A DNA stretch of 35,723 nucleotides, taken from an uncultured Opitutia bacterium. GTDB taxonomy: Bacteria; Verrucomicrobiota; Verrucomicrobiia; Opitutales; UBA953. Both the position numbers and the translations under genes were made by a program. The notes under the pieces are model-generated. The model did not search any database. It saw nothing but the letters and a program-made list of their open reading frames with translations, and was not told the DNA's origin. Of this stretch, positions 25,910-33,263 are shown piece after piece (the first letter of the stretch is position 1; every line of letters starts with the position of its first letter). The stretch covers positions 1-35,723 of the forward strand of contig CAIRWP010000153.1 in NCBI GenBank assembly GCA_903882335.1, in the 5' to 3' direction.

Positions 25910-26998
25910 ATGTCCCACCCCCTCCCCGCCCTCCTCCTCGGCCTGGCCACCCTCGGGCCGCTCCTCGGCGCCGACGCCGCCAAGTCGACCGGCCCCGGAC
26001 TCCCCGACGTACCTGCGCTCTTCGACAAGCGCGCCTTGGTCAAGCCGATCACCGAGCTCGAAGGCACGCTTACCGACGGCTCCAAGTCCATCGTCTACAA
26101 GATTGTCGTGCGCTCCCTGCCGCCGGACCATGAGATGGGCCCGTGGGCCCCGGCGACCCTGAAGGACAAAGGCGGCTTCTGGGAAGATACCGTGGATAAG
26201 AAGCTCTACCGCGTCGACGCAGACTACCTGAAGATGCTCAACAAACGAGGCTGGGACATGTTCGAGGCCGACGGCACCGTCCACCGCACCAAGGACCGCA
26301 CCGAGTTCGACAAGGTCGCCCGTCAGGAGCTGGGCGGCTGGACCTTCGAGCAAGCCAAGGCTAGCGGGGTGGTCAACTCGATCATCGAACTGAAGCCCCT
26401 CGAGCAGATCGTCACGATCTTCCTGCCGAAGAATCCGAAGGCCACCGCCAAGGTCACCCCACTCCGTCAGGCCAGGTTCTCCCCGCGCTCCGGCCTCGGA
26501 CTCAGCGTCAACGGCATCCGCTTCTTCCCGCCGGAGCCGGTCGGCCGGATCACGGCCTTCCATAACATCGCCCCGCTGGACCCGCAGGGTGGCCACACGG
26601 GCTTCGGTCATGAATACCACTACCACCGCGCCCCTTCCGTGATGAACGAGGACAAGTCGGGCAAGATTGTGGGCTTCGCGTTGGACGGCTTCGCCATCCG
26701 CGGGCCGACGGAGACCGACGGCAGCAAGCCGAAGGGGCTGGATAGCATCAGCGGTCACGAGCACGACGGCCTGCCGTACCACTACCACGTCAGCGACCAG
26801 TGGCCCTACGTGGTCAGCGGCTTCAAGGGCCCGCTCGGCACGGCCGGCCTGGGCGACCTGGACAAGTGCGACGCCACCCAGTCCTCCGGCGGTCCCGGCG
26901 GCGGCGGCGAAGGCAAGGGCGGCAAAGGCGGCAAGAAAGGTCCTCCGGGCGGCGGCAACGGCGGCCCGCCCGGCGGTGGCCCTCCGGGCGGCAAATAA
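25910..26998 (+). CDS. Secreted YHYH-domain protein with Gly-rich tail
   Basis: 362-aa exported protein. A signal peptide (MSHPLPALLLGLATLGPLLGADA) starts at ATG 25910; the ORF-track TTG six codons earlier is less likely. The central part carries two YHYH motifs (GHEYHYHRAP about 236-239 and GLPYHYHVSDQWPY about 290-293) with LDGFAIRGP between them, which is the YHYH domain; its function is not established, although the histidines suggest metal binding. After about residue 325 the protein ends in a low-complexity Gly/Lys/Pro tail (GGKGGKKGPPGGGNGGPPGG). A WTFEQAKASGVVNSI segment precedes the domain. The sulfatase gene follows 9 nt later, so they are probably one transcription unit. Confidence 0.8.
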   Translation: MSHPLPALLLGLATLGPLLGADAAKSTGPGLPDVPALFDKRALVKPITELEGTLTDGSKSIVYKIVVRSLPPDHEMGPWAPATLKDKGGFWEDTVDKKLYRVDADYLKMLNKRGWDMFEADGTVHRTKDRTEFDKVARQELGGWTFEQAKASGVVNSIIELKPLEQIVTIFLPKNPKATAKVTPLRQARFSPRSGLGLSVNGIRFFPPEPVGRITAFHNIAPLDPQGGHTGFGHEYHYHRAPSVMNEDKSGKIVGFALDGFAIRGPTETDGSKPKGLDSISGHEHDGLPYHYHVSDQWPYVVSGFKGPLGTAGLGDLDKCDATQSSGGPGGGGEGKGGKGGKKGPPGGGNGGPPGGGPPGGK

Positions 26999-27007
26999 AT
27001 ATCCACG

Positions 27008-28327
27008 ATGATACGCGTCACGCTGTTCCTCCTGCTGGGCCTGCTCCCGGTCTTCGCCCAGAAAGCGCCCAGACCGACGAACGTGCTCGTGCTCGTCGCG
27101 GATGACCTAGGCTGGAACGGAGTCAGCTACCACAACCCGAAGATGACGACGCCGGCGCTGGCTAAGCTGGCGAAGGAAGGCGTGCAGCTCGAACGGTTCT
27201 ACGGTTATCCGGTCTGCAGCCCGGCCCGCTCCGCGCTGCTGACGGGGATGATGCCCCGCCGCTTCGGCGTCGTCGACGTGATCGGACCGGGTCAGCAGGG
27301 GATCCCCCAAGGCACCGCCACGCTCGCGTCCACGCTGCAGAAAGCGGGCTATGCGACCTCGCTGATCGGCAAGTGGCACCTCGGTACCAACCCCGGGCCG
27401 CTCGGACACGGCTTCGACCATTTCTACGGTTTCACGGGGGCCGAGCTGGATTACTTCAAGCACGTCGACCAACGCGGCAAGCCTGACTGGTGGCGCGACG
27501 GCAAACCGATCGAGGAGGCAGGCTACACCACCACGCTGTTCGCCGACGAGGCCATCAAGCAGCTCAAGCAGCGCGACCCGCGGAAGCCTTTCTTCCTGGA
27601 GGTGGCCTTCAATGCGCCGCACGCGACCCTGGCCGCCCCCCCGGAACTCCTCGCGAAACACCAGACCGATGGGCTCTACGGCGCCGTGGTTGACGGACTC
27701 GACCAAGGCATCGGCCGCATCCTAGCGACGCTGGATGAACAAGGCCTGCGCGCGACCACTTTGGTGATCTTCTGCTCCGACAACGGCGCTTCGCGGCGGA
27801 TGAGCTCCAACACCCCGCTGAACAGCGGTAAGGATACAGTCTTCGAGGGCGGCATCCGCGTCCCCGCCATCGTGCGCTGGCCGGGCAAGGTGCCCGCCGG
27901 AGTGCAGAGCCAACAGCCGGTCGCGATGCACGACCTCTTCCCTAGCATCCTCGCCGCGCTCGGCCTGACGACCGCCAAGGAGCTCAAGCTCGATGGTACC
28001 GATCAGTGGCCCGCTTTGGTCGCCGGCAAGACCCTGCCCCGCCCCGCCTTCCTCATCGCCTCCCACGACATCGCCTGCTTCGACGGCGACTGGAAACTGA
28101 TCGAAGCCGGCGACGGGAAACGTTCCCTCTTCAACCTCGCAAAGGATATCGGCGAGTCGAAGGATCTCGCCGGCGAACAGCCCGAGATGCTGAAGGCGCT
28201 GGGCGCCAAGTTGGACGAACTCAAGAAAGGCCTCCCCGCGGCCGCGGAGCGCCGCGGCGTCGGACCAGGCAAGGGCCCCGGGGCCGGCAAAGGCCCGCCC
28301 GGCAAAGGCAAAGGCTTAGCAAAGTGA
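27008..28327 (+). CDS. Secreted type I sulfatase
   Basis: 439-aa formylglycine-dependent sulfatase of the alkaline phosphatase superfamily, expected to hydrolyse sulfate esters, probably on a sulfated polysaccharide, outside the cytoplasm. Signal peptide MIRVTLFLLLGLLPVFA. Metal ligands are in NVLVLVADDLGWNG; the modification motif is YPVCSPARSALLTG (Cys about 70, CxPxR); SLIGKWHLG, NAPHATL and VIFCSDNGA supply further active-site residues. The C-terminus has a short Gly/Pro/Lys tail (GPGKGPGAGKGPPGKGKG) resembling that of the preceding YHYH protein. A formylglycine-generating enzyme is not in the window. Substrate unknown. Confidence 0.93.
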   Translation: MIRVTLFLLLGLLPVFAQKAPRPTNVLVLVADDLGWNGVSYHNPKMTTPALAKLAKEGVQLERFYGYPVCSPARSALLTGMMPRRFGVVDVIGPGQQGIPQGTATLASTLQKAGYATSLIGKWHLGTNPGPLGHGFDHFYGFTGAELDYFKHVDQRGKPDWWRDGKPIEEAGYTTTLFADEAIKQLKQRDPRKPFFLEVAFNAPHATLAAPPELLAKHQTDGLYGAVVDGLDQGIGRILATLDEQGLRATTLVIFCSDNGASRRMSSNTPLNSGKDTVFEGGIRVPAIVRWPGKVPAGVQSQQPVAMHDLFPSILAALGLTTAKELKLDGTDQWPALVAGKTLPRPAFLIASHDIACFDGDWKLIEAGDGKRSLFNLAKDIGESKDLAGEQPEMLKALGAKLDELKKGLPAAAERRGVGPGKGPGAGKGPPGKGKGLAK

Positions 28328-28331
28328 CGGC

Positions 28332-28347
28332 TTAATCTTCCCTTAAG
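28332..28347 (+). promoter_or_regulatory. TTAA direct repeat with 11-bp period, upstream of the PEBP gene
   Basis: CTTAAT-CTTCC-CTTAAG gives two TTAA-centred units 11 bp apart in the short gap between the sulfatase stop and ATG 28371. TATCCT (28359-28364), 11 bp further on, could be a -10 box, the geometry expected when a PhoB/OmpR-type activator replaces the -35. It matches the repeat before the YHYH gene in word and period. Confidence 0.45.
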
Positions 28348-28370
28348 TCGTCCTCGGTTATCCTGTCCAC

Positions 28371-29066
28371 ATGTCCGTCCTCGGCTCCTGGCTCGCCGCC
28401 ACGCTCGCCTGCCTGGCCACGCTCGCCCTGCCGGCCGCCGGGGAGACCCGCGCCAAGGGAGGCCAAGGGGGCGAGATGGCGAAAGGCGGGGTCGACCTGG
28501 TCGCCGCCGCCAAGCCGCATCCCGGCCCGTCTCCGGCCTTCACGCTGACCAGCCCCGCCGTGAAGGATGGTGGTGCCCTCCCGACCGAGTTCACGGGCGA
28601 CGGCGCCGGCGCCAGCCTGCCGCTGAGCTGGAGTAATGTGCCGCGTGGCACTGTCTCGCTCGCGCTGGTGATGCACCACCTGGACCCGGAGGGAAAGACG
28701 AAGGTCTACTGGCTGGTGGTCGACATCGACCCGAAGACGACTTCCGTCGCGAAGAACGCCCCCGACTTCGGACGACTGGGCCTGAGCACCGTCCATGACC
28801 GCGTCGAGTATGCCCCACCCCACTCCAAGGGCCCGGGTCTCAAGAAGTACGTCCTCACCCTGTTCGCGCTATCCGCCAAGCCCAACCTACCCGACGCCGC
28901 TCAACCGATCTCGCTCGAGACCTTGCTTCCCGTGATGAAGGGAAAGATCCTTGGCGCCGCCGACCTCACGGTCACCTACACCCGACCCACCGGGGCGTCC
29001 GACGAGCCAGCGAAGCGTCCGGCCCGGCCGGGACCGCCGCGACCGGCCGGCGGTAAAGGCGACTAA
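28371..29066 (+). CDS. YbhB/YbcL-type PEBP family protein, exported
   Basis: 231-aa phosphatidylethanolamine-binding-protein family member with a signal peptide (WLAATLACLATLALPAAG). The PEBP core runs from about residue 55: FTLTSPAVKDGGALPTEFTGDGAGASLPLSWSNVPRGTVSLALVMHHLD, then YWLVVDIDP and YAPPHSKGPGLKKYVLTLFALS, which are the anion-pocket blocks. Bacterial PEBP proteins have no clear role. A Lys/Gly stretch (AKGGQGGEMAKGG) follows the signal and the C-terminus is a Pro/Lys/Arg/Gly tail (PARPGPPRPAGGKGD), similar in kind to those of its two upstream neighbours. The HupE-like gene follows 50 nt later. Confidence 0.87.
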   Translation: MSVLGSWLAATLACLATLALPAAGETRAKGGQGGEMAKGGVDLVAAAKPHPGPSPAFTLTSPAVKDGGALPTEFTGDGAGASLPLSWSNVPRGTVSLALVMHHLDPEGKTKVYWLVVDIDPKTTSVAKNAPDFGRLGLSTVHDRVEYAPPHSKGPGLKKYVLTLFALSAKPNLPDAAQPISLETLLPVMKGKILGAADLTVTYTRPTGASDEPAKRPARPGPPRPAGGKGD

Positions 29067-29116
29067 CCAATCGCTTGCGGGTTGCCTGCGAGCAGGCCGG
29101 CGGCTACTCCCTGCGC

Positions 29117-30253
29117 GTGACCTTCCTGCGTCCGGTTTTCCTCGCCTGCGTCGCGTTCCTCGCGGCCACGTTGTCCGCCCATCCCGAATGGAAACCGGCT
29201 TACTGCGTCGGCGTGATCGAGGATGAGCGCTTCGACCTGACCATCAAGTTCGATGTCCCTTCCTACCTCGTCGGCAAGCACCCGAAGGAAGCCACCGTCA
29301 AGGAACTCGATGACCTGATGTTCGACTCCGGCCGGCTGCCCGCCGCCTACGCGCGCGAGCCGGCGGAGTTCCTGCGCGGAGTCCGCGTCCTCGTCGACGG
29401 GAAGGAGACGCCGGTTGAGCTCGTCGCGTTCCCGACCGCAGTCGAGGTCAAGGCCCAGTCCGCCAAGCAAGGCGAGGAGGAGCGCTACCCGGTCCTGCTC
29501 AACGCCAAGCTGCGTACCCGGATCCCCCGCGACACGGCCAAGGTGGAGGTGATGTTCCCGTCCGCCCTCGGGACGGTGCTCACCAACCTGCGCCGCGGGA
29601 TGGATTCGCAGGTGGTCATGAACGTGGCCCCGGGTGAGCGCGGCGAGTTCATCATCGGCGAGGTGCGCCTCACCCTCGGCGACTTCCTCCGCGAGGGCTT
29701 CGTGCACGTCATCCCCGACGGTTGGGATCACTGCCTCTTCATGCTGGCGATGTTTCTCGGGGCCGCCTCCCTCGCCCAGGCCCTGACGCGCTCCCTCGTC
29801 TTCACCCTCGGCCATGCGCTCACGCTCGGGCTGGTCGCCGCCGGCCAGCTACCCCCGGTGGGCGACTGGATCGAACCCGTGATCGCGGCCACCATCGGCG
29901 CCGGCGGGGTCCTCGCCTGGAGGAACCGCGGCGCGAGCCGACCCGGGAACTCGGCGCCCCTGCTGCTGATTCCCCTCATCTTCGGCCTCGTGCATGGGCT
30001 CGGTTTCGCCGCCGCGGTCACGGATCAGCTGGACGGCTGGGGACGCACGCAGGTCGTCCAGCTGCTCATCGGCTTCAACGTCGGGGTCGAGGCGGCCCAG
30101 GTCGCGGTCATTCTCGCGGCCGCCGTGCTCCTGAGTCTCGCCGTCAAGGCCCGCGCCAACGAGTCGCTGCTGCGCCGCGCGCTCGGCGCCGCGATCGCCC
30201 TCGCCGGTTTCAGCCTGATGGCCTGGCGCTGTTGGGAGCTCCGGTTCGGCTGA
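29117..30253 (+). CDS. HupE/UreJ-2 family membrane protein
   Basis: 378-aa membrane protein with a large N-terminal extracytoplasmic part and a C-terminal HupE/UreJ-like bundle. GTG 29117 yields a clean signal peptide (FLACVAFLAATLSA, then HPEW); the ORF-track TTG at 29075 adds 14 poorer residues. Residues about 20-190 are beta-rich; from about 195 the family block GFVHVIPDGWDHCLFMLAMFLG begins, followed by LVFTLGHALTLGL, EPVIAATIGAGG, FGLVHGLGFAAAV and IGFNVGVEAAQVAVI, with conserved His/Asp in membrane segments suggesting metal (nickel or other) handling. No urease or hydrogenase genes are nearby. Ends 6 nt from the convergent sulfatase. Confidence 0.83.
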   Translation: MTFLRPVFLACVAFLAATLSAHPEWKPAYCVGVIEDERFDLTIKFDVPSYLVGKHPKEATVKELDDLMFDSGRLPAAYAREPAEFLRGVRVLVDGKETPVELVAFPTAVEVKAQSAKQGEEERYPVLLNAKLRTRIPRDTAKVEVMFPSALGTVLTNLRRGMDSQVVMNVAPGERGEFIIGEVRLTLGDFLREGFVHVIPDGWDHCLFMLAMFLGAASLAQALTRSLVFTLGHALTLGLVAAGQLPPVGDWIEPVIAATIGAGGVLAWRNRGASRPGNSAPLLLIPLIFGLVHGLGFAAAVTDQLDGWGRTQVVQLLIGFNVGVEAAQVAVILAAAVLLSLAVKARANESLLRRALGAAIALAGFSLMAWRCWELRFG

Positions 30254-30259
30254 GACCGC

Positions 30260-31648
30260 TCAGAGGCGACCGACCGGACGCTTCCCGGCGTCGAGGGCGG
30301 CGCGTTCCTTCGCCGCCAGCTCCTTCAGCTGCGTCACGACTTCCGGGTGGGCGTCCTTGACGTCGTTGCGCTCGGCGGGATCGGCCTCGAGGTCGAACAG
30401 CGCGAAACCGATTTCTTTCTGCTGGGTCTTCATCGGGCCGCCGTCGTGTTCGGCGGGCTTCATGTCGTCGTAGCTGCGGTACGTGTGCGGCAGATGCAGT
30501 TTCCAGCGGCCTTGCCGGATCGCCTCCAGCTTGTCGCCGTAGTAATAAGGGAAGACCTCGCGCGCCACCGCGCTCTCGCCACGCAGGACCGGCAGGAAGG
30601 TGCGTCCGTCGATGGGCTTGGCCGGCGCCGGGGCGCCGCAGGCTTCGACCAACGTCGGCAGTAGGTCGAGATTCGCCGCGACCGCCCGGGTGGAGGAAGC
30701 GGGCTTCACCTTGCCCGGCCAGCGGATGATGAAAGGCACGCGCACGCCGCCCTCCCAGGTGGTGCCCTTGCCCTCGCGCAGACCGCCCGTCACGCCGGCA
30801 TGACGTCCGAAGTTAAGCCAAGGCCCGTTGTCGCTGGTGAAAATCACGATCGTATCCTGCGCGAGCCCCTTGCTCTCCAACGCATCGAGGACCCGACCGA
30901 CGGTATCATCCAGCTCCGCCAAGGTATCCGCGTAAGGCGTCGGCCCCTTGCCCTTGAAATCCTTGGAAGCGCCGAGCGGGGTGTGCGGCATCGACGTGGC
31001 CAGGTACAGGAAGAAGGGGCGGTCGATGGTATCCCGGATGAACTTCGTCGCGCGGAAGCCCTGCCGGACCGTCAGGAGATCCATATCTACCCAGTCCTCC
31101 AGCTCGCCGAAGGGCACGCCATCAACGATGCGCGGAAGCTTCGGGTACATCTTCTTGCGGGATACGTCCCCCGGGTAATACCCCAGCGGCCACATGTCGT
31201 TGGAATAGGGAATGATCAGCGACTCATCGAACCCTTGCTTGTTCGGCAGGAAGGTCAGGGCGTCGCCGAGGTGCCACTTGCCGACCACGCCGGTGCGGTA
31301 GCCGGCGCGCTGGAAGAGCTCCGCCACGGTCTCCTCTTCGTTATTGAGACCGAGCTTGGAGGCGGGCGGCAAAGCGGTCCCGCCCAGCCCCAGCCGATTG
31401 GGATAACAACCCGTCAGCAAGGCGCAGCGGGAGGAGGTGCAGACCGCCTGGGCCACGTAGAACTGCTCGAAGCGCATTCCCTGTTTGGCCAGCTGGTCGA
31501 TCCGCGGCGTCTTGTTCTGGGTGGAACCGTAGCAACCGAGGTCACCCCAGCCAAGGTCGTCGGCCATGATGAGCACGACATTGGGCGGCTTAGCCAGCAA
31601 CGAGCTGGCAAAAGCAATAAATAAGAGCCAGGCCGGGGTGCAGCGCAT
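30260..31648 (-). CDS. Secreted type I sulfatase (CTSSR variant)
   Basis: 462-aa sulfatase with signal peptide (WLLFIAFASSLLA, then KPPN). NVVLIMADDLGWGDLGCYG holds metal ligands; the formylglycine motif is AVCTSSRCALLTGCYPNR (Cys about 70), i.e. CxSxR rather than CxPxR. GVVGKWHLGD, SMPHTPL, VIFTSDNGPW and GKGTTWEGGVRVPFIIRWPGK are further active-site and family blocks. It differs from the upstream sulfatase in length and tail (no Gly/Lys extension), so the two are not recent duplicates. A Shine-Dalgarno AAGGA lies about 6 nt before ATG 31648. Likely acts on sulfated glycans. Confidence 0.93.
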   Translation of the reverse strand: MRCTPAWLLFIAFASSLLAKPPNVVLIMADDLGWGDLGCYGSTQNKTPRIDQLAKQGMRFEQFYVAQAVCTSSRCALLTGCYPNRLGLGGTALPPASKLGLNNEEETVAELFQRAGYRTGVVGKWHLGDALTFLPNKQGFDESLIIPYSNDMWPLGYYPGDVSRKKMYPKLPRIVDGVPFGELEDWVDMDLLTVRQGFRATKFIRDTIDRPFFLYLATSMPHTPLGASKDFKGKGPTPYADTLAELDDTVGRVLDALESKGLAQDTIVIFTSDNGPWLNFGRHAGVTGGLREGKGTTWEGGVRVPFIIRWPGKVKPASSTRAVAANLDLLPTLVEACGAPAPAKPIDGRTFLPVLRGESAVAREVFPYYYGDKLEAIRQGRWKLHLPHTYRSYDDMKPAEHDGGPMKTQQKEIGFALFDLEADPAERNDVKDAHPEVVTQLKELAAKERAALDAGKRPVGRL

Positions 31649-31654
31649 GTAGTC

Positions 31655-31682
31655 CTTCTAGGCCACACCACGCTGATTCCAA
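31655..31682 (-). promoter_or_regulatory. Candidate promoter of the minus-strand sulfatase
   Basis: On the minus strand TTGGAA (31677-31682), a 16-bp spacer and TAGAAG (31655-31660) each match consensus 4/6. The -10-like box lies 6 nt from ATG 31648 and overlaps the AAGGA ribosome-binding sequence, so only one of the two readings may be right. Confidence 0.25.
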
Positions 31683-31712
31683 GCCCTTATTAGGCGAGGG
31701 GACGCGACGCCT

Positions 31713-31988
31713 TCAGACCTGCAAACCGAGTTCCTTGCAGACGGCGGGGTGCTTCCGGGCCTTGGCCTTGAACTCATCGACCGAGAAATCCGCCACGATG
31801 AAGTCGCCGTAGCGGAGGCTCGGACACTTAGACTGCCCCGTCAGGGCGACCAGCTGACGCATTTCATGCATGCTGGCCACGACATCGCGGACGTCGAGCT
31901 TGACGCCTTGGGCCTCGAAGAAGGCCAGCGCCTCCGTGCACCAGGGGCATCCCGGCTTGGTGTAGAAAATCGGCAACGGCTGCGGCAT
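31713..31988 (-). CDS. Glutaredoxin family protein
   Basis: Small thiol-disulfide oxidoreductase of 91 aa with the redox motif in IFYTKPGCPWCTEALAFFEAQGV (CPWC, about Cys14 and Cys17). The later block GQSKCPSLRYGDFIVADFSVDEF contains the cis-proline (CPSL) and a substrate-binding loop. ATG 31988 is chosen over the 157-aa ORF because the extension is a low-quality Gly/Arg-rich shadow. No signal peptide, so cytoplasmic. It lies upstream of the sulfatase on the same strand with a 64-bp gap and is probably independently expressed. Confidence 0.87.
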   Translation of the reverse strand: MPQPLPIFYTKPGCPWCTEALAFFEAQGVKLDVRDVVASMHEMRQLVALTGQSKCPSLRYGDFIVADFSVDEFKAKARKHPAVCKELGLQV

Positions 31989-32043
31989 GCCCCGAGCCAA
32001 GCGGCCGCGGGGCCCCCTGGCAAGCCCCGGCCCGGTTGGCGCG

Positions 32044-32072
32044 TTGACAGCCCCGCGGACCGGAGCCAGAAA
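32044..32072 (+). promoter_or_regulatory. Candidate promoter of the mutarotase-like gene
   Basis: A perfect -35 hexamer TTGACA (32044-32049), a 17-bp spacer and a weak CAGAAA (32067-32072) lie in the 96-bp gap between divergent glutaredoxin and mutarotase-like genes. The -10 position ends 12 nt before ATG 32085, giving a very short leader. Confidence 0.45.
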
Positions 32073-32084
32073 ACGCCCCTTCCC

Positions 32085-33188
32085 ATGGAAACCATCCACG
32101 GCGCCCCTTCCTTCGTCCTGCGCACCCCCGAGGTCGAGCTCGCGGTGACCCGCACCGCCGGCCACCTCGCCCCGGTTCGCTTTCACCTCGGCGCCCTGAC
32201 GGCGTCGCCCTACTCGCTCTCGCCCTGGACGCCGACGGAGATCGACCCCTCCTTACCCAACCTCCTGCTCTACCTCCGCGGAGACTTCCTGTGCCTCCCC
32301 TTCGGCGGCCAGCAGAGCGGCCCGCCCCACGGCGACGTCGCCAACGCCGACTGGTCCCTCGTCGAACAGACCGGCAACCGCCTCCGCCTCCGCCAGACGG
32401 GCGCCGACACGGGCGCGACCGTGACGAAGACGCTGTCGCTGGTCCCCGGACACCACGCGGTCTACGCGGAGCATGTGATCGAGAACCTCTCTGGCCGCTG
32501 GAACTACGGCAACCACCCGGTCCTTGACCTTTCAGCCGTACCGGAAGGGACCGGTCGCATCGCGACCAGCGCTTTCCGGTTCGGCTCGGTTTACGCCGGC
32601 GAATTCTCCAACCCCGCCAACGGCGAGTCGGGCGCCCTCCGGCCCAACGCCCGCTTTTCCCACCTGGCGGCGGTGCCGACCAAGTCGGGCATGGACACCG
32701 ACCTGACCCGCTACCCCGCTCGCCCCGGCTACGATGACCTGATCATGCTGGTCAACGCCCCCGCGACGGAGGAGCAGCCGTTCGCCTGGACGGCCGTCAC
32801 CTTCCCGGGCTATGTCTGGTTCCAGCTGAAAGATGTCGCCGACTTCCCGGCCACGTTGTTCTGGCTCTCCAATGGCGGGCGCCCGGGCCACCCTTGGGAA
32901 AAGCGCCACCTGGGTCGCCTCGGCCTCGAGGAGGTCTGCTCGCACTTCTGCGACGGCGTCGATAGCGCGCGCGAGGATCGCCTGGCCGCCGACGGCGTCC
33001 CGACCAGCCGCGAATTCCACGCCGGCACCCCGGTGCGTCTGGCCATCATCCAGGGCGCCGTGGCGATCGGCCAGTCCTTCGGGCAGGTCCGCTCCATCAC
33101 CCCAGCCGGACCGGAGGCCGTCCGGATCACGGGCGAAAACGGCCAAACCCTTGAAGTCCCCCTTAATTGGGGCTTTTTGAAAGCCTGA
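32085..33188 (+). CDS. Galactose-mutarotase-fold (aldose epimerase-like) protein
   Basis: 367-aa soluble protein, beta-rich, resembling aldose 1-epimerase superfamily members, which interconvert sugar anomers or bind sugars. Supporting pieces are an N-terminal strand pair (FVLRTPEVELAVTRTAGHLAPVRFHL), a YAEHVIENLSGRWNYGNHPVLDLS block like the family HxxxN/HP motif with its conserved His, and LWLSNGGRPGHPW-type late strands (seen as LFWLSNGGRPGHPWEKRHLGRLGLEE). The ORF track starts at 31749, but only the part from ATG 32085 is compositionally sensible. A sugar-catabolic set follows after 75 nt. Exact substrate unknown; could be a non-catalytic sugar-binding relative. Confidence 0.68.
   Translation: METIHGAPSFVLRTPEVELAVTRTAGHLAPVRFHLGALTASPYSLSPWTPTEIDPSLPNLLLYLRGDFLCLPFGGQQSGPPHGDVANADWSLVEQTGNRLRLRQTGADTGATVTKTLSLVPGHHAVYAEHVIENLSGRWNYGNHPVLDLSAVPEGTGRIATSAFRFGSVYAGEFSNPANGESGALRPNARFSHLAAVPTKSGMDTDLTRYPARPGYDDLIMLVNAPATEEQPFAWTAVTFPGYVWFQLKDVADFPATLFWLSNGGRPGHPWEKRHLGRLGLEEVCSHFCDGVDSAREDRLAADGVPTSREFHAGTPVRLAIIQGAVAIGQSFGQVRSITPAGPEAVRITGENGQTLEVPLNWGFLKA
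33159..33178 (+). terminator. Weak terminator-like hairpin at the end of the mutarotase-like gene
   Basis: CCCC-TTAATT-GGGG followed by CTTTTT forms a 4-bp GC stem with a T-run, overlapping the last codons. An alternative 6-bp stem GGCTTT-TTG-AAAGCC (33171-33185) overlaps it. Either could partly end transcription before the cupin operon. Confidence 0.3.
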
Positions 33189-33263
33189 GGCCCGCTGACT
33201 CAATTCTTGTCCCCGCCCGCCGACTCCCCTAAATCCCACTTCCCCTCCCTTTCCCCCTCCCTC

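Noticed and set aside
29075-29116. TTG start of the HupE-like gene in the ORF track
   Set aside because: The added 14 residues precede and spoil a good signal peptide; GTG 29117 is preferred.
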